NCBI GenBank assembly: GCA_902634075.1
Contig: CACPJA010000013.1
Coordinates: forward strand, 1-32,364
DNA from: an uncultured Gammaproteobacteria bacterium
GTDB taxonomy: Bacteria; Pseudomonadota; Gammaproteobacteria; Steroidobacterales; UBA11654
Direction of reading: 5' to 3'
DNA: 32,364 nt
A program made the position numbers and the translations under genes. The notes beneath the pieces are model-generated. The model had not been told where the DNA came from. It ran no database searches and saw only the letters and a program-made list of their open reading frames with translations. The stretch's first letter is position 1; every line of letters starts with the position of its first letter. This document shows, in pieces, positions 7,258-18,631 of this stretch.

Positions 7258-8013
7258 TTATAAATAATTCTCTGCAATATATTTCATTCTCGACTGAACT
7301 TCATCTGAGAACCAGCCATCAGCAAATGATGTTGTAAATTGACCCAGTTCATTATCAAACCAATCATTGAGTTCTGATTTCGCGGTCAAACGAGTTAAAT
7401 TCATTGCGTTCGGAGGGAGTTGAACGAGTTCACTCAACCATTCAAAGGTTCTTTGAACAACTTGATCTTTTTCGACAATCTCATTCAGTAATCCTAATTG
7501 TTCTGCTTCCTGAAAACTGATCAAGCTACCTGTCACAGTAAGAGTTGAAGCCTTATTCTCTCCGACCAGTCTTGAAAGAGCCTTATATAAAATCATTGGC
7601 ACCGGTAGCCCTACAAAAACCTCATTCATCCCAATCTTATAATCCCCCTTAGCTGCAATCCTGTAATCACAAAAAATTGAGAGAACGGTACCTCCAGCTG
7701 GACTATGGCCTGTCATCGCAGCAACAAATGGGATTGGACTTTTGGAAATTTTTGCCATTAACCCCCAAAATGCTTTAAAAAAAATATCGATTTCATCTCT
7801 GGAAAGGGTTAATAATGTTTTAACATCAAGGCCGGCGGTAAATATGCCATCCATTCCACTAAGCATTAAGGCCTTTGCTCCCTGTCCTGTGTTCTCATCA
7901 ATTGCGTTGTGAATCTCCTCGAGTAGCTCTAGATTTAATGCATTCACTGGCTTTCTACACATTTGTATTTCTACTATTCCTTCTCTATCACTGGTTTTTA
8001 CTAAACCACTCAT
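7258..8013 (-). CDS. Enoyl-CoA hydratase/isomerase family protein, ECI1-like delta3,delta2-enoyl-CoA isomerase
   Basis: Crotonase-fold acyl-CoA enzyme of 251 residues. The oxyanion-hole segments are FTAGLD (residues 58-63) and SPAGGT (104-109). IGMNEVFVG places Glu131 where mitochondrial ECI1 has its single catalytic Glu (IGLNE in ECI1). The first hydratase glutamate position is not acidic, since SPAGG occupies the loop. These points and the overall resemblance to ECI1 (NALNLELLEE, CDYRIAAKGDYKIG) suggest isomerisation of 3-enoyl-CoA to 2-enoyl-CoA for unsaturated fatty-acid oxidation. It occupies the slot between ftsB and surE where most relatives carry ispD and ispF. The exact substrate is not shown. 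Confidence 0.8.
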   Translation of the reverse strand: MSGLVKTSDREGIVEIQMCRKPVNALNLELLEEIHNAIDENTGQGAKALMLSGMDGIFTAGLDVKTLLTLSRDEIDIFFKAFWGLMAKISKSPIPFVAAMTGHSPAGGTVLSIFCDYRIAAKGDYKIGMNEVFVGLPVPMILYKALSRLVGENKASTLTVTGSLISFQEAEQLGLLNEIVEKDQVVQRTFEWLSELVQLPPNAMNLTRLTAKSELNDWFDNELGQFTTSFADGWFSDEVQSRMKYIAENYL

Positions 8014-8035
8014 TGTTTTCTCCTTGAGTTAGTAA

Positions 8036-8305
8036 TTATTTGGCAATCAAATAAAGTTCTTCGCCCTCTTTAATCATTCCCATTTCTGTTCTTGCTTTCT
8101 CTTCAAGCGCTTCTGTTCCGTCCTTTAAGTCCTTGATCTCCTGTTCTAATTCGCTATTTCTTATCATCATCTCTTTGTTTTCTTGCTGCTGAGTGCTAAT
8201 CATCTGATTCAATTCTTCAGTTCGTTTTTTGCCATCTTCCTTAAGCCAAATATCAATTTGCAATAAAATAAAGACAATAATTAAAATAAGAGTCAATATT
8301 CTCAT
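8036..8305 (-). CDS. ftsB: Cell division protein FtsB
   Basis: Bitopic septum protein that forms the FtsQLB complex. The start I prefer is ATG 8305, giving 89 residues (MRILTLILIIVFILLQIDIW...); this aligns with the E. coli start MGKLTLLLLAILVWLQ. A longer frame exists from a TTG at 8341 but would overlap eno by 32 bp. Residues 1-20 form the membrane span. A coiled coil follows at about 26-65, rich in Glu, Gln and Asn. The conserved end is DGTEALEEKARTEMGMIKEGEELY. It begins 4 nt after eno, as in other gammaproteobacteria. Confidence 0.93.
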   Translation of the reverse strand: MRILTLILIIVFILLQIDIWLKEDGKKRTEELNQMISTQQQENKEMMIRNSELEQEIKDLKDGTEALEEKARTEMGMIKEGEELYLIAK

Positions 8306-8309
8306 GAAG

Positions 8310-9596
8310 CTATAAATCAATAACCGGTTTAAATGCCTCAATCCCTAAGAATCTTGAGTTTTCCCCGAGGATAGATTCGATCCTTAATAACTGGTTATAT
8401 TTCTCTACACGGTCTGAACGACACAATGAGCCAGTCTTAATTTGAGAAATATCCTTATGGATTGAAAGATCAGCGATTGTATTATCACCTGTCTCTCCTG
8501 AACGGTGAGATATAACGGTGGTGTAGTTATTTGATACCGCAAGTTCAATTGCAGCAGATGTTTCTGTAAGTGTCCCGATTTGATTTGGCTTAATTAATAC
8601 AGAATTAGCTACCCCGGTATCAATTCCTTTTTGAAGTATTGCTGGATTAGTTACAAATAAGTCATCGCCGACAAGCTGACAGGAATCGCCTAATGTATTT
8701 GTAAGCTCTCTCCATCCATCCCAGTCGTTCTCAGCCAAACCATCTTCAATAGATATAATTGGATAATTAGCAACTAAGTTTTGAAGATAATCGATAAATT
8801 GACTTGCATCAAATACTTTATTTTCCGAAGATAAATGATATTTTTGATCTTTGTAAAATTCACTACTAGCTACATCCAAACCTAGGTAAACGTCTGTACC
8901 TGCAGTCAGACCAACCTTCTCAATTGCTTCAAGGATAGTTTCTAAAGCAGCCTTATTACTAGGCAGATTAGGAGCAAATCCACCCTCATCACCAACAGCA
9001 GTATTCAAGCCCTTAGACTGGAGGACAGATCTTAGTGCATGAAATATCTCAACCCCTGCCCTTAAGGCATCACTAAATAGATTAAACCTGACAGGGAGAA
9101 TCATAAATTCTTGAATATCAATATTATTATCAGCATGTTCGCCGCCATTGAGAATATTCATCATTGGCACGGGAAAAGTATAATTACCATCTGCGAAATA
9201 TTGGAACAACTCGTTTTTATTATAGGCAGCTGCAGCATGAGCTGAAGCGAGAGAGACAGCCAAGATTGCATTAGCCCCAAGTCTCGACTTATTCTCAGTT
9301 CCATCGAGATCAATCATTAACTGGTCAATTCTTTTTTGATCTTCAATAGATTGTCCTAAAAGAGTACTTTGTATCTCCGTGTTAATATTTTTAACCGCTT
9401 TCTGAACCCCTTTTCCTAGGTATTTATCTTGATCTCCATCTCTTAGTTCCACTGCCTCCCTTGAGCCTGTAGATGCTCCAGATGGAACTGAGGCTCTACC
9501 TCTTACTCCATTCTCAAGCTCAACAGTAGCCTCAACTGTTGGGTTTCCCCTAGAGTCTAATATTTGGATAGAATGAATTGAGGTAATCTTTCCCAT
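8310..9596 (-). CDS. eno: Enolase
   Basis: Glycolytic enzyme that interconverts 2-phosphoglycerate and phosphoenolpyruvate. Length 428 is typical. Visible motifs: [20 protein letters not shown] at the N-terminus, [15 protein letters not shown] (active-site loop), [12 protein letters not shown] with the catalytic Glu, the metal site [38 protein letters not shown] with the catalytic Lys, and [15 protein letters not shown]. It lies 26 nt downstream of kdsA and just before ftsB. Confidence 0.98.
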   Translation of the reverse strand: MGKITSIHSIQILDSRGNPTVEATVELENGVRGRASVPSGASTGSREAVELRDGDQDKYLGKGVQKAVKNINTEIQSTLLGQSIEDQKRIDQLMIDLDGTENKSRLGANAILAVSLASAHAAAAYNKNELFQYFADGNYTFPVPMMNILNGGEHADNNIDIQEFMILPVRFNLFSDALRAGVEIFHALRSVLQSKGLNTAVGDEGGFAPNLPSNKAALETILEAIEKVGLTAGTDVYLGLDVASSEFYKDQKYHLSSENKVFDASQFIDYLQNLVANYPIISIEDGLAENDWDGWRELTNTLGDSCQLVGDDLFVTNPAILQKGIDTGVANSVLIKPNQIGTLTETSAAIELAVSNNYTTVISHRSGETGDNTIADLSIHKDISQIKTGSLCRSDRVEKYNQLLRIESILGENSRFLGIEAFKPVIDL

Positions 9597-9622
9597 TGAT
9601 AAATCTATTTTCTATGCAGTTG

Positions 9623-10438
9623 TTATGTTTTAACTAAGTTATCAATTTTTACTAACTTTTCCATTAAAGGCTTAAGCTCATCCAATGGCAATGAATTTGG
9701 TCCATCACTGAGAGCCTTCTCAGGATCAGGGTGAGTCTCTATAAAAATTCCAGCTATACCGACTGCGGTTGCAGCTCTTGCTAAGGGGTTTATGTATTCT
9801 CTTTGCCCATCCGATGAACTACCCTTCCCACCTGGCAGTTGAAGTGAATGCGTGGCATCAAAAATAACTGGACATTGTGTTTCTTTCATAATCACAAGAG
9901 ATCTCATGTCTGAAACTAAATTGTTATACCCAAAACTGTAACCTCTCTCACAAACTAATATGTTCTGATTACCCTGAGACTTAGCCTTATTAACAACATT
10001 TTCCATATCCCAAGGAGATAAAAATTGCCCCTTCTTTATATTCACGGGAATATTCTGTGCCACAACTTTTAAAATAAAATTCGTTTGTCGACACAAGAAA
10101 GCAGGTGTTTGAAGGATATCAACAACTGATGAAACTTCATCCAATGGTGTGTCCTCATGAACATCAGTTAATACTGGAACGCCTATTTTTTCCTTGACGC
10201 TTTGTAGGATCCTTAAACCCTCTTCCATACCTGGGCCTCTATAACTGTCTATTGAGGTTCTATTGGCTTTATCAAAGGATGATTTAAACACATAAGGTAT
10301 TCCAAGATTTTGAGCAATCTCTTTAATATGTCCGGCCACATCTTGAGCTAACGTTTCATTCTCAATGACGCAAGTACCTGCTATGAGCAACAGAGGTGAC
10401 TCATTTGAAACTTCAATATTTGCAATCTTAACAGCCAT
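9623..10438 (-). CDS. kdsA: 2-dehydro-3-deoxyphosphooctonate aldolase (KDO-8-P synthase), metal-dependent type
   Basis: Condenses phosphoenolpyruvate with arabinose-5-phosphate to KDO-8-phosphate for the LPS inner core. The 271-residue protein has [38 protein letters not shown] and [13 protein letters not shown]. At the metal-site position it reads AGTCVIE, so Cys23 stands where Aquifex KdsA has metal ligand Cys11 (AGPCAIE) and where the metal-free E. coli and Pseudomonas enzymes have Asn (GMNVLE). The other metal ligands are kept: His in DATHSLQ, Glu in [10 protein letters not shown] and Asp in ALSDGP. This points to a metal-dependent enzyme. It lies 7 nt downstream of pyrG. Confidence 0.96.
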   Translation of the reverse strand: MAVKIANIEVSNESPLLLIAGTCVIENETLAQDVAGHIKEIAQNLGIPYVFKSSFDKANRTSIDSYRGPGMEEGLRILQSVKEKIGVPVLTDVHEDTPLDEVSSVVDILQTPAFLCRQTNFILKVVAQNIPVNIKKGQFLSPWDMENVVNKAKSQGNQNILVCERGYSFGYNNLVSDMRSLVIMKETQCPVIFDATHSLQLPGGKGSSSDGQREYINPLARAATAVGIAGIFIETHPDPEKALSDGPNSLPLDELKPLMEKLVKIDNLVKT

Positions 10439-10445
10439 AAATATA

Positions 10446-12092
<1,647 letters not shown>

Positions 12093-12132
12093 TCATATAT
12101 AATAATGTGGGAGTTTCTACAAAACTTCGGGA

Positions 12133-12161
12133 AATGTAAAACTGCTATCCCGGTATTTCAA
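12133..12161 (-). promoter_or_regulatory. Putative pyrG promoter
   Basis: In the 105-120 bp spacer between tilS and pyrG, the minus strand carries TTGAAA (12161-12156), exactly 17 bp, then TACATT (12138-12133). This predicts transcription from about 12126 and a leader of 43-58 nt. It is the longest gap within the run from dnaE to eno, which favours a start here. A second possibility nearer the gene is TTGTAG with TATATG. Sequence match only. Confidence 0.4.
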
Positions 12162-12188
12162 GTTATCAGATTATGGCCTATCTAACAA

Positions 12189-13532
12189 TCATGAATTATG
12201 AATGATATCTATATTCCTGTCCCAAGAAATAAGAAATCCATCCTCTTGTTCTTTTGCTTTATAGTCCTGATTGAACCAAAGATCCCCAACAGATATGAGT
12301 TCCTCATCAAGATAGAATAATGGAATCTGATCTCTTACCCATGGTAGGACATTATTTTCTTGGAAAAGATTTTTTAAAGATTTTGTAATTTTATGACCTG
12401 AAGGTTTAATTTGTTCACCACCTTTGCGATATTTTATTTCTAGGCTTTTCGGGCATTTATTTAATGCTATTCCCTGACCTTTTATAAATCTAGCTTGTAT
12501 TGAACCTCTATTTCCCCCTAGATTAAGAGTCTCATCAATAAACCATTTCATCTTGAGAGGTCTAATTTCATCCTGTTTGAGATCAGGATTAAAGAAATAC
12601 AGTGTATTCTTATACCTTCTAATCGAGAATCCATCCCAAGTAATTATAGGAGAATCTGATTTAGCATTTATAAGTGTCTCTATTCCATTCTCTAAAACTT
12701 TTAAACTAGGTATTCCCATTTTGTTCTTAAGTATCAAAAATCTAAAAATGTTGTTAATTCTCAAACTAGATTTATTTGATAAGATCCCTATATCAAGTAC
12801 GTTACACTTTTCGATTTCACCAATATCTTCTTTAGCTAGCTCATGAAGAAGTTTCTGATTATTTTCTGCCAAAGAAGAAAGCCTGGTAATTGTTTTTTGG
12901 GCATTAGGCCATCTCTTCTTTATGGAAGGGACAATATTATTTCTCAAATAATTCCTATCAAAATCAATATTTTTGTTACTTGGGTCTTCAATCCATTTGA
13001 TATCGTTTAATTTTGCATATTGCTCTATAGCTTCTCTAGGAATATTAATTAATGGTCGACAAAGTAACCCCTTTCCAAACTTGGCTTTTTTTCTAATCGA
13101 TCTTAATCCATCAAGTCCCGTCCCTCTAAAAATTCTAAAGAGCGTAGTTTCTACTTGATCATCTAGGTGATGTGCAGTTAAAAGACATTCATTATCAAGA
13201 ATAATCTCTTTAAATTTCTTATATCTTTGTTCTCTTGCCTCAGCTTCGAGACCGAAGCCTTCTTGTTTGGGGTTAATGGACTCTATAATTAAAGGCAATT
13301 TATATTTTTTACAAGCATCTTTAACAAAATCTACCCATTCCTTAGAACTCTCATGTAAATTGTGATTAATATGGATTGCCTTAATTACATCAGAAGATCT
13401 CTTGGCTTTTGATAGAAGATCCAATAGAACCATTGAATCTACTCCTCCACTCAGTGCTATGGTAAATTTAGTCACGCCCAATGAAGTAATTTCATTAGTT
13501 ATTAACTCGTTCAAATTCTCATTAAAATCCAT
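12189..13532 (-). CDS. tilS: tRNA(Ile)-lysidine synthase
   Basis: Converts C34 of tRNA-Ile(CAU) to lysidine so that it reads AUA codons, which should be frequent in this AT-rich genome. The PP-loop ATPase motif SGGVDS is at residues 28-33, and LTAHHLDDQVETTLFRIFRGTG and CRPLINIPREAIEQYA are typical. A C-terminal substrate-binding domain follows (YRKGGEQIKPSGHKITKSLKNLFQE...VPWVRDQIPL type). Length 447 fits the two-domain gammaproteobacterial form (E. coli 432). It starts 5 nt after the accA stop. Confidence 0.95.
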   Translation of the reverse strand: MDFNENLNELITNEITSLGVTKFTIALSGGVDSMVLLDLLSKAKRSSDVIKAIHINHNLHESSKEWVDFVKDACKKYKLPLIIESINPKQEGFGLEAEAREQRYKKFKEIILDNECLLTAHHLDDQVETTLFRIFRGTGLDGLRSIRKKAKFGKGLLCRPLINIPREAIEQYAKLNDIKWIEDPSNKNIDFDRNYLRNNIVPSIKKRWPNAQKTITRLSSLAENNQKLLHELAKEDIGEIEKCNVLDIGILSNKSSLRINNIFRFLILKNKMGIPSLKVLENGIETLINAKSDSPIITWDGFSIRRYKNTLYFFNPDLKQDEIRPLKMKWFIDETLNLGGNRGSIQARFIKGQGIALNKCPKSLEIKYRKGGEQIKPSGHKITKSLKNLFQENNVLPWVRDQIPLFYLDEELISVGDLWFNQDYKAKEQEDGFLISWDRNIDIIHNS

Positions 13533-13537
13533 AAGAA

Positions 13538-14497
13538 CTAGATTTCGTTGAATTGACCAATAGCCTTAAATCTTTTTCTTCTGTCTAAAAGAAGATCATC
13601 AATATTTTTATTCTTTAATGTAATCAAAGACTCTGTTAGGTGACCTCTTATTTGTAAAAATGTTTCTTTTGGATTTTTGTGGAAACCACCAAGAGGCTCT
13701 TCAATAATAATATCTACAAGCCCAAGCTGTCTTAATCTTGATGGTGAAATACCCATTGCATCTGCAGCAGCTTCAGTCTCATCAGGATTTCTCCAAAGTA
13801 TTGAAGAACATGCTTCAGGGGAGATAACAGAATATATGGAATATTGAAGCATAATTAATTCATCACCCATACCAATTGCTAGCGCTCCACCTGAACCCCC
13901 TTCTCCAATCACTAAATTTATAATCGGCACCTTCAAGGATGCCAAGGTAAAGAGATTTCTAGCTATAGCTTCACTCTGTCCTCGTTCTTCAGCGCCAATT
14001 CCTGGGTATGCTCCGGGTGTGTCTATGATTGTGATTATTGGGATTGAAAATTTTTCTGCCAATTTCATAATCCTCATTGCCTTCCTGTAACCTTCAGGTT
14101 TAGTCATACCAAAATTTCTATGCATTTTCTCTTTTGTGCTTACTCCCTTCTCTTGAGCGATAATCATTACTGGTAAATCTTTAACTTTACCTATGCCAGT
14201 AATAATGGAAGAATCATCCGCATACATCCTGTCTCCATGTAATTCCTGAAAATCTTCTGAGATGGATTTAATAACCTCTAATGACTTTGGTCGCAAAGGA
14301 TGCCTAGCAAGCTGTGCTATTTGCCATTCACTTAAATTATTAAATATTTTTTTTGTAAGTTCTTCGCATTTTTTTTCTAACCTTTTTATCTCATCGTCAA
14401 TTTCGACATCAACATGCTCTTCAGACAGATTATGCCTAAGGTCATCAATCTGTTTTTCTAACTCTACTATTGGTTTCTCAAAATCAAGGAAATCCAT
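13538..14497 (-). CDS. accA: Acetyl-CoA carboxylase, carboxyltransferase subunit alpha
   Basis: With AccD, transfers carboxyl from biotin to acetyl-CoA to make malonyl-CoA, the first step of fatty-acid synthesis. ATG 14497 (MDFLDFEKPIVELE) gives 319 residues, the same as E. coli, and has an AAGAG ribosome-binding site 4 nt upstream; a GTG at 14503 is less likely. Motifs: RHPLRPKSLEVI, FQELHGDRMYADD, HRNFGMTKPEGYRKAMR, IDTPGAYPGIGAEERGQSEAIA and IGEGGSGGALAIG, the last forming the oxyanion region. It follows dnaE. Confidence 0.97.
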   Translation of the reverse strand: MDFLDFEKPIVELEKQIDDLRHNLSEEHVDVEIDDEIKRLEKKCEELTKKIFNNLSEWQIAQLARHPLRPKSLEVIKSISEDFQELHGDRMYADDSSIITGIGKVKDLPVMIIAQEKGVSTKEKMHRNFGMTKPEGYRKAMRIMKLAEKFSIPIITIIDTPGAYPGIGAEERGQSEAIARNLFTLASLKVPIINLVIGEGGSGGALAIGMGDELIMLQYSIYSVISPEACSSILWRNPDETEAAADAMGISPSRLRQLGLVDIIIEEPLGGFHKNPKETFLQIRGHLTESLITLKNKNIDDLLLDRRKRFKAIGQFNEI

Positions 14498-14573
14498 AAT
14501 CACTCTTACATTTAATATCTAATGATTAAATTATTCTATAAGTAAAGTTAAAAAGCTAATTAGCTATTAGAAT

Positions 14574-17500
14574 TCAATGGCTAATAAACTGGAAATTATG
14601 GGAACCTAATTCAGCTGTAAGGTCAGCTCTCAGTTCCTTAGTTGGACTCACAGTCCATTCTTCTCCTAATTTTAATTTGGTAGAATTAATATCAGTTTCA
14701 TAATTTAGCTGAATCTTACAACTTCCAGGAGTGTGGAGCTGAAGGATTTTTTGTAATCGCTGAGGATCAAATTTTGAATCACATTTGATAAGAAGAGTTT
14801 TAGCTTTTTTATTGATAACAGAATCAATTGTTACTGCATCTTCAACAACAAATTGCCATAAATCAGCAAATGAATCGAATCTCAACCTGCCTTTAAGAAA
14901 CAATAAAGAATTATTATTTAAAAGATCTCTAAAATTATCTCTTCTTTCACCAAAAATTATGCCTTCCAAGATTGCCGAACCATCATCTATCTTAAAAGTG
15001 TAATTGTTTCCTCTTCTTTTTAAGTTTGTTATCAGACCAGCCACTTGAATCATTGTTTCTTTATCGCTATATCCGTTACCATTTTTTTGAGAGTCCATCA
15101 TCTTCTTTAGAGTAGCTAAATTAGACTTTGTTAAGTGCTTGCAATCTTCTCGATATGCATCAAAGGGGTGGCCACTGAAATAGAAACCAAGACTTGTAAA
15201 TTCGTTTTTTAATAATTGACTTAATACCCACTCTTTTGATCTGTTAAGAGTGGGCAATGATTCTTGAATATTCTCATCAGAATAAAAGAGATTGCTTTGT
15301 CCTGTTTCTTTCTCAAGCGATAGACGATTTGAATAATTTAAAGCCATCTCTATAGATTGAAACAGAGTTGCTCTTGTCTCTCCAAAGCAATCGAAAGCGC
15401 CACTTGTTATTAGTGCTTCAATTGTTCTTTTTGAAATTTTTTCTGATGATAATCTTGAGCAAAAATCAAAAATACTTTGGTAGTTACCATTTTCGTTTCT
15501 TTCATTGCTAATCGCTTTAGAAATTGATTCGCCTAAACCTTTGATTGCTCCCAATGCATATCTAATCTGCTTCCCACTCTCAACAAAAAATTCATATCTT
15601 GAATGATTAACACATGGTCCCTTTATCACTATTTCAAATGACTCACAATCTTCCTTAAAAACAATTAGCTTATCAGTATTATCTAAATCCGCAGTCATAG
15701 ATGCTGCAAAAAATTCGGTCCTATAGTGAGTTTTTAGCCATGCAGTTTGATAGGCAATCATTGCGTAAGAGACAGAATGAGATTTATTAAATCCATACCC
15801 AGCGAACTTTTCTATCAAATCAAAAATTCTTTTTGCTGTGGGTTCTTTGACATCGTTTTCTAGGGCTCCTTTAATAAAAATATCTTTTTGTTTAGCCATT
15901 TCTTCAGGAATCTTTTTACCCATAGCCTTCCTTAAGATGTCTGCACTACCTTGCGTATAGTTAGCTAATTTCTGAGCAATCTGCATGACTTGCTCTTGGT
16001 AAACTATAACTCCATATGTTGGTTTTAGTATCGTTTCTAATGTCGGATGTAAATAGTCGATTATTTTTGTTTTACCCCCTTTTTTTCGCTCAATATAATC
16101 ATCAACCATTCCTGATTGCAAAGGTCCAGGTCGAAATAAAGCTACCAACGCTACAACATCATCAAACCGAGTGGGTTGCATTCTTTTGATCAAATCTCTC
16201 ATTCCAGTTGATTCCAATTGAAACACTCCAACAGTTCTTGCTGAAGAGAGAAGATTATAGGTGTCCTTATCCTCCAATGAGATATCTTTGATGTTTAATT
16301 TTTTGAATTTACCTTTGGTTTTTCTATCGTTATATGCATTGATTATATCTACGCTCTTTTGTATGACTGTTAAGGTTTTAAGACCAAGAAAATCAAATTT
16401 AATCAAACCGATAGATTCTGCATCGTCCTTGTCAAATTGAGTAACAGTCCCAACCTCGTCATCTAATTTATATAAAGGCATGAAGTTAGAGAGTTCTGAT
16501 GGTGCTATGACGACTCCTCCAGCGTGTGTTCCGGCATTTCTAACTAGTCCTTCTAGTTTTAATGACAAATTTATAATAGCTTCTACATCCTCATCCTCTT
16601 CATACCTTTCAGCTAATTCTGAAGATTTTTTTAAAGCATCATTTATTGTTATACCAATCTCAAAGGGTACTAATTTTGCAATTTGGTCTACCACTGGGTA
16701 AGGAAATCCAAGTATCCTTCCCACATCTCGAATGACAGCTTTAGCAGAAAGTGTTCCATAAGTAATAATTTGAGAAACCATATTTCTACCGTACTTACTA
16801 GAAACATAGTCAATAACTTCATCTCTTCCATTAACACAAAAATCGATATCAAAATCCGGCATCGAGATACGTTCAGGGTTTAAGAATCTTTCAAAGATTA
16901 AATCATGCTCAATAGGGTCAATATCAGTTATCCCTAAGCAATAGGCCACTAAAGAACCTGGTCCTGATCCTCGTCCTGGGCCGACAGGGATATTTTGCTC
17001 TCTGGACCATTTTACAAAATCAGCGACAATAAGAAAGTAGCCAGCAAATCCTGTTCTTTTAATTATCTCTAGTTCTTCATTTAATCTAGCTTCATAAATA
17101 GATTGATTAAAACCATCTTTATCAGCTAACTCAGCAAGCCCTTCAAGACCTTGCTGAGTTAAATATTCATCTATGGAATAATTTCCAGGTGTTGCGAATG
17201 CAGGAAGAGCGTGATCTATATTTTCAAAACCAAAATTACATTTCTTTGCTATTTCGACAGAATTATTAACTGCCTCAGGAAGATCTTTGAAAAGCATCTT
17301 CATTTCTTCTTGAGTCTTAAAATACTGTTGATCTGTATAGTCACGTTGTCTACTTTGATCCTCAAGTACTCTACCTTGATCGATGCAAGCTCTTGCTTCT
17401 AGAGAAATATAATCGTTCTCAGATAGAAACTTTGGATTATTTAATGCAACCAATGGAACATCATACTTTGTAGATAAAGAGACAATCCGATTTATCTCCT

Positions 17501-18035
17501 CTTCTTCTCCGGATAATCCTAACCTCTGAATACCGAGAAAGAAATTTTCTCCAAACAAATCAGATAACTGCTCTAAATCAAAATTAACCTTTTCCCTATC
17601 TTTTACTGAGTTGATCTGATGTGCTAAACCATCATTGTATGCAGAAATAACAATTAAACCTTCAGAAAAACCGGTTAACCAACTGATATTTATAGACGGC
17701 TGATCATTCTTGAAGCCCTCAATATATGATTTGGTAATCAGATGACAAAGATTCTTATAACCCTGTTCGCTCTTACATAGAAAAATTAATTTTTTTAGAT
17801 CACTTTGATGGTTCGTTTCTATAGAAACAATTGAGCCAATAATTAATTTAATTCCTCTTTTTTGAGTCTCTTTATAAACCTTGTAAGCAGAAAAAAGGTT
17901 GTTGTGATCAGTAACACCAACAGCTGGCATATTATACTGATCACATAAATCGACAAGGTTATCAATTCTTACAACACTCTGACCTAGAGAATACTGAGTA
18001 TTAACGTCCAAATGGATAAAATCAGAATTATTCAT
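14574..18035 (-). CDS. dnaE: DNA polymerase III alpha subunit
   Basis: Replicative polymerase of 1153 residues (E. coli 1160). I choose ATG 18035 (MNNSDFIHLDVNTQ) because GTGAGG lies just upstream and it avoids overlap with rnhB; ATG 18050 is the longer alternative. Domains in order: N-terminal PHP (HLDVNTQYSLGQS) lacking the metal-binding His pattern, so probably without proofreading activity, as in E. coli; polymerase core with PGRGSGPGSLVAYCLG and MPDFDIDFC carrying two catalytic Asp near residues 393-396; GLIKFDFLGLKTL; helix-hairpin-helix region; OB fold (MIQVAGLITNLKRRGNNYTFKIDDG); C-terminal tau-binding domain. Confidence 0.97.
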   Translation of the reverse strand: MNNSDFIHLDVNTQYSLGQSVVRIDNLVDLCDQYNMPAVGVTDHNNLFSAYKVYKETQKRGIKLIIGSIVSIETNHQSDLKKLIFLCKSEQGYKNLCHLITKSYIEGFKNDQPSINISWLTGFSEGLIVISAYNDGLAHQINSVKDREKVNFDLEQLSDLFGENFFLGIQRLGLSGEEEEINRIVSLSTKYDVPLVALNNPKFLSENDYISLEARACIDQGRVLEDQSRQRDYTDQQYFKTQEEMKMLFKDLPEAVNNSVEIAKKCNFGFENIDHALPAFATPGNYSIDEYLTQQGLEGLAELADKDGFNQSIYEARLNEELEIIKRTGFAGYFLIVADFVKWSREQNIPVGPGRGSGPGSLVAYCLGITDIDPIEHDLIFERFLNPERISMPDFDIDFCVNGRDEVIDYVSSKYGRNMVSQIITYGTLSAKAVIRDVGRILGFPYPVVDQIAKLVPFEIGITINDALKKSSELAERYEEDEDVEAIINLSLKLEGLVRNAGTHAGGVVIAPSELSNFMPLYKLDDEVGTVTQFDKDDAESIGLIKFDFLGLKTLTVIQKSVDIINAYNDRKTKGKFKKLNIKDISLEDKDTYNLLSSARTVGVFQLESTGMRDLIKRMQPTRFDDVVALVALFRPGPLQSGMVDDYIERKKGGKTKIIDYLHPTLETILKPTYGVIVYQEQVMQIAQKLANYTQGSADILRKAMGKKIPEEMAKQKDIFIKGALENDVKEPTAKRIFDLIEKFAGYGFNKSHSVSYAMIAYQTAWLKTHYRTEFFAASMTADLDNTDKLIVFKEDCESFEIVIKGPCVNHSRYEFFVESGKQIRYALGAIKGLGESISKAISNERNENGNYQSIFDFCSRLSSEKISKRTIEALITSGAFDCFGETRATLFQSIEMALNYSNRLSLEKETGQSNLFYSDENIQESLPTLNRSKEWVLSQLLKNEFTSLGFYFSGHPFDAYREDCKHLTKSNLATLKKMMDSQKNGNGYSDKETMIQVAGLITNLKRRGNNYTFKIDDGSAILEGIIFGERRDNFRDLLNNNSLLFLKGRLRFDSFADLWQFVVEDAVTIDSVINKKAKTLLIKCDSKFDPQRLQKILQLHTPGSCKIQLNYETDINSTKLKLGEEWTVSPTKELRADLTAELGSHNFQFISH

Positions 18036-18039
18036 AGCC

Positions 18040-18612
18040 TCACTTTTCATATAATTCTGACTTAAAGGTTAATCGATGATGTGGCGTGGGTCCAAGCTTC
18101 TGGATAGCATAAATATGTTCTTTCGTTGGATATCCTTTATTCTTTTTAAAGCCATATTCAGGGTAAAGCTTATCTATTTCGTTCATATATTTATCTCGTG
18201 TCACTTTAGCAATTATAGACGCTGCAGAGATACATGGAAATAACTTATCGCCTCCAATTATAGGTTCATATTTGATTTTTTGTCCAAGCAGTTTTTTTGG
18301 AACATGAGGACCATCAATATAACCTTTAATAAAGTTAGATTTAAGCATTGCTATTGAATTTTCCATCGCTTCCAAAGAAGCATTGAGTATATTTAAATCA
18401 TCAATTTTTTTATTGTCTAAAGAAGCTACTGAGTATTCAAAAGAGTTTTCAATAATTAACTTAAATACCTCTTCCCGTTTCTTTTTAGTTAGCAATTTAG
18501 AATCCTTTAGGCCATCTATTGTTTGTGTTTCTTCCATAACAACTGCAGATGCATATACTGGTCCAGCTAAACAACCTCTTCCAACTTCATCTACACCAAC
18601 AATAAGCGCCAT
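18040..18612 (-). CDS. rnhB: Ribonuclease HII
   Basis: Removes RNA from RNA:DNA hybrids and nicks at single ribonucleotides. The 190-residue protein starts with VGVDEVGRGCLAGPVYASAV, giving the catalytic DEVGRG, and continues with DSKLLTKKKREE, YIDGPHVP, GGDKLFPCISAASIIAKVTRD and GYPTKEH. It lies between lpxB and dnaE, its standard position, 4 nt before the preferred dnaE start. Confidence 0.97.
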   Translation of the reverse strand: MALIVGVDEVGRGCLAGPVYASAVVMEETQTIDGLKDSKLLTKKKREEVFKLIIENSFEYSVASLDNKKIDDLNILNASLEAMENSIAMLKSNFIKGYIDGPHVPKKLLGQKIKYEPIIGGDKLFPCISAASIIAKVTRDKYMNEIDKLYPEYGFKKNKGYPTKEHIYAIQKLGPTPHHRLTFKSELYEK

Positions 18613-18631
18613 AAGATCTATATTTTATTAG

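Noticed and set aside
8036-8341. FtsB starting at TTG 8341 (101 residues)
   Set aside because: It would overlap eno by 32 bp, and the 12 extra residues have no counterpart in FtsB; ATG 8305 aligns with the family start.
14554-14565. Perfect 12-bp palindrome AGCTAATTAGCT between dnaE and accA
   Set aside because: It is AT-rich, lacks a loop or a T-run for a terminator, and no repeat copy was noticed elsewhere. Chance is likely in such DNA, so it is not listed as an operator.
17940-18035. Active proofreading PHP domain in DnaE
   Set aside because: The N-terminal motif reads HLDVNTQYS, lacking the His-rich metal pattern of active PHP exonucleases; this matches the inactive PHP of E. coli and is ordinary.
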